Source: Desulfovibrio sp. (GTDB taxonomy: Bacteria; Desulfobacterota; Desulfovibrionia; Desulfovibrionales; Desulfovibrionaceae). From it: a stretch of 7,707 nt of DNA. A model generated the notes under the pieces. That model was not told where the DNA came from. It did not search any database and worked only from the letters and a program-made list of their open reading frames with translations. The position numbers and the translations under genes were made by a program. The stretch spans positions 6,369 through 14,075 of the forward strand of contig DQED01000308.1 of assembly GCA_003525525.1 (NCBI GenBank), read 5' to 3'. Below are positions 6,711 to 7,707 of the stretch, piece after piece. Every line of letters starts with the position of its first letter. Position 1 is the first letter of the stretch.

Positions 6711-6731
6711 TATTCCCTCCCTTTCCCCCTC

Positions 6732-6838
6732 CCCCCTCGAGGGGGTCCGGGGGGAATCATTCCCCCCGGCGGGGCCCGGGGCAGCGCCCCGGTCTTCTCT
6801 CCTCTTTCCTTCCCCTCCGCGCTTGCTTGGCGCGGGGG
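6732..6838. repeat. Cluster of GC-rich palindromes between divergent genes (REP-like)
   Basis: Four inverted repeats lie in a row. First, CCCCCTCGAGGGGG at 6732-6745. Second, a perfect 11-bp-arm palindrome at 6747-6769 (CCGGGGGGAAT, one central C, ATTCCCCCCGG). Third, 7-bp arms CCGGGGC/GCCCCGG around AGC at 6776-6792. Fourth, a hairpin at 6814-6838 built on CCGCGC-TTGCTTG-GCGCGG and extended by further C/G pairs. Both flanking genes are transcribed away from it, so it is not a terminator for them. On the minus strand it would fall in or near the 5' leader of the DUF523-DUF1722 mRNA. Its composition is like dispersed palindromic repeats of GC-rich genomes, but its copy number cannot be judged here. 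Confidence 0.7.
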
Positions 6839-6913
6839 AACCGGCTAAAGGCGAACTGGCCTTCGGGCAGTTTACGGGGTTTGGCCCGGCATGGGAAGCA
6901 GACGGAGGCTTTC

Positions 6914-7558
6914 TTGGATCACGTGATGGAGGGGCTTTGCCGCCCCACGACCATATTTTTCGATTTCGGCGGCGTGCTGGCCGAGGAGGGCTTTCGCGCG
7001 GCCCTGCTCGCCATCGCCCGGGAGACCGGCCGCGACCCGGCCGTGCTCGAACCGCTGGCCTACGAGATGGCCTGGAGCACGGGTTTCGTGGTCGGCGGCT
7101 GCGACGAGGCCGGCTTCTGGCGGGCGTTTCGCGAGGCCACGGGCATCACGGCCGACGACGTCTGGCTGACGGACATGGTGCTGTCGCGTTTCACCCTGCG
7201 GCCGCGCATGTTCGCCCTGGCCGACGCCGCGCGTGCCGCCGGCATCCGGACCGCGATCTTAAGCGACCAGACCGAATGGCTGGGCCGCCTCGACGCCCGC
7301 CACGACATTTTTTCCCATTTCGACGCGGTGTTCAACAGCTACCACCACGGCGTGAGCAAGCGCGACGCAGCCTTTTTCGCGCTGGCGCTTTCCGCCATGG
7401 GGGCCAAGGCCGAGGCGTCGCTTTTCATCGACGATGCGCCGCGTAACGTGGAACTGGCCGCGTCGCTTGGCTTTCACACCATCCTTTACCGCGACGAGGC
7501 CGGTTTCTTCCGCGATTTCGCCGACGTCTGCCCGACCCTTGGAGCTCCGCGTGTATAA
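6914..7558 (+). CDS. HAD-superfamily hydrolase (subfamily IA, YihX-like)
   Basis: A 214-residue haloacid-dehalogenase-fold protein, most likely a small-molecule phosphatase. Motif I is FFDFGGVL with nucleophile D17; the D+2 position, usually the Asp acid/base, is G19, as I recall for E. coli YihX (FDLGNV). Motif II Ser is S117 (AILSD), motif III Lys is K149 (GVSKRDAAFF) and motif IV is D173-D174 (LFIDDAPRNVE). The helical cap lies at about 25-100. I chose TTG 6914 as start, because GGAGG at 6904-6908 gives an ideal 5-nt spacer. ATG 6926, four codons later, is the alternative but is 17 nt from that Shine-Dalgarno. The frame is open further upstream, but that stretch passes through the palindrome cluster and is not protein-like. 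The last codons overlap the psd start. Confidence 0.9.
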   Translation: MDHVMEGLCRPTTIFFDFGGVLAEEGFRAALLAIARETGRDPAVLEPLAYEMAWSTGFVVGGCDEAGFWRAFREATGITADDVWLTDMVLSRFTLRPRMFALADAARAAGIRTAILSDQTEWLGRLDARHDIFSHFDAVFNSYHHGVSKRDAAFFALALSAMGAKAEASLFIDDAPRNVELAASLGFHTILYRDEAGFFRDFADVCPTLGAPRV

Positions 7559-7707
7559 TCCCATTTTCGGCCTGGCCCGCGACGGCCTGCCCATCATCGG
7601 CCTGTGCGCCCTGGCGACCCTTGTCGCGGCGCTTTTGCGCTGGCCCGTGCCCGCCGTGGCGCTGCTTCTGCTCACGGCGTTTTGCCTCAATTTCTTCCGC
7701 GACCCGG
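7551..7707 (+). CDS. psd: Phosphatidylserine decarboxylase, N-terminal fragment cut by window edge
   Basis: Psd is a pyruvoyl-dependent membrane enzyme that converts phosphatidylserine to phosphatidylethanolamine. Only 52 codons are visible: a short N-terminus (YNPIFGLARDGLP), two closely spaced hydrophobic stretches at about 13-29 and 32-46, and the family landmark FFRDP at 48-52. This N-terminal arrangement matches the short bacterial form of about 210-220 residues. The catalytic LGST-type self-cleavage site lies beyond the window. The start is GTG 7551-7553, with GGAG at 7541-7544 and a 6-nt spacer. It overlaps the HAD gene by 8 nt (the stop TAA at 7556-7558 lies inside psd), which implies translational coupling. 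The identification rests on a short segment but a characteristic one. Confidence 0.83.
   Translation, partial: MYNPIFGLARDGLPIIGLCALATLVAALLRWPVPAVALLLLTAFCLNFFRDP

Noticed and set aside
5328..6848. A 506-codon plus-strand open frame opposite the RudS-like and serine hydrolase genes
   Set aside because: It is an antisense shadow that crosses two real genes and the palindrome cluster, with no protein motif.

Overview
The window is GC-rich. It reads best as ordinary chromosome of a Desulfovibrionales-type sulfate reducer (Desulfovibrio/Solidesulfovibrio-like). This is an inference from gene content, codon bias and remembered protein similarity, not from a database search. There is no integrase, transposase, phage gene or CRISPR array. 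Everything from the left edge to 6710 is on the minus strand; the last two genes, from 6914, are on the plus strand.

Layout, read in the direction of the minus strand (right to left): a DUF523-DUF1722 protein (RudS-like, tRNA thiouridine desulfidase family) followed after 15 nt by an exported beta-lactamase-fold serine hydrolase. Next come a family 2 glycosyltransferase with a helical-repeat N-terminal half, and an Hsp20-type small heat shock protein preceded by a perfect inverted repeat and followed by a strong terminator. A gene-free stretch of about 450 bp leads to tRNA-Cys(GCA) and tRNA-Gly(GCC), which share a good sigma70-type promoter and a terminator. Last are a family-16-type (lysine methyltransferase-like) SAM methyltransferase and a YcaO-domain protein that runs off the left edge.

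The divergent gap at 6711-6913 is packed with GC-rich palindromes and lies between two genes that both point away from it. On the plus strand, a HAD-family hydrolase overlaps the start of a phosphatidylserine decarboxylase gene (psd), which runs off the right edge.

The genes do not form a single pathway. The pairings that may be functional are methyltransferase + YcaO (possible protein or peptide modification pair), RudS-like + serine hydrolase (tight spacing, no obvious biochemical link) and HAD + psd (overlapping). The points most worth follow-up are the YcaO/methyltransferase pair, the Cys-to-Ser change at the usual third cluster-ligand position of the RudS-like protein, the 24-bp operator-like palindrome before hsp20, and the palindrome array at the strand switch. 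I saw nothing that amounts to a clear new defence or mobile system.
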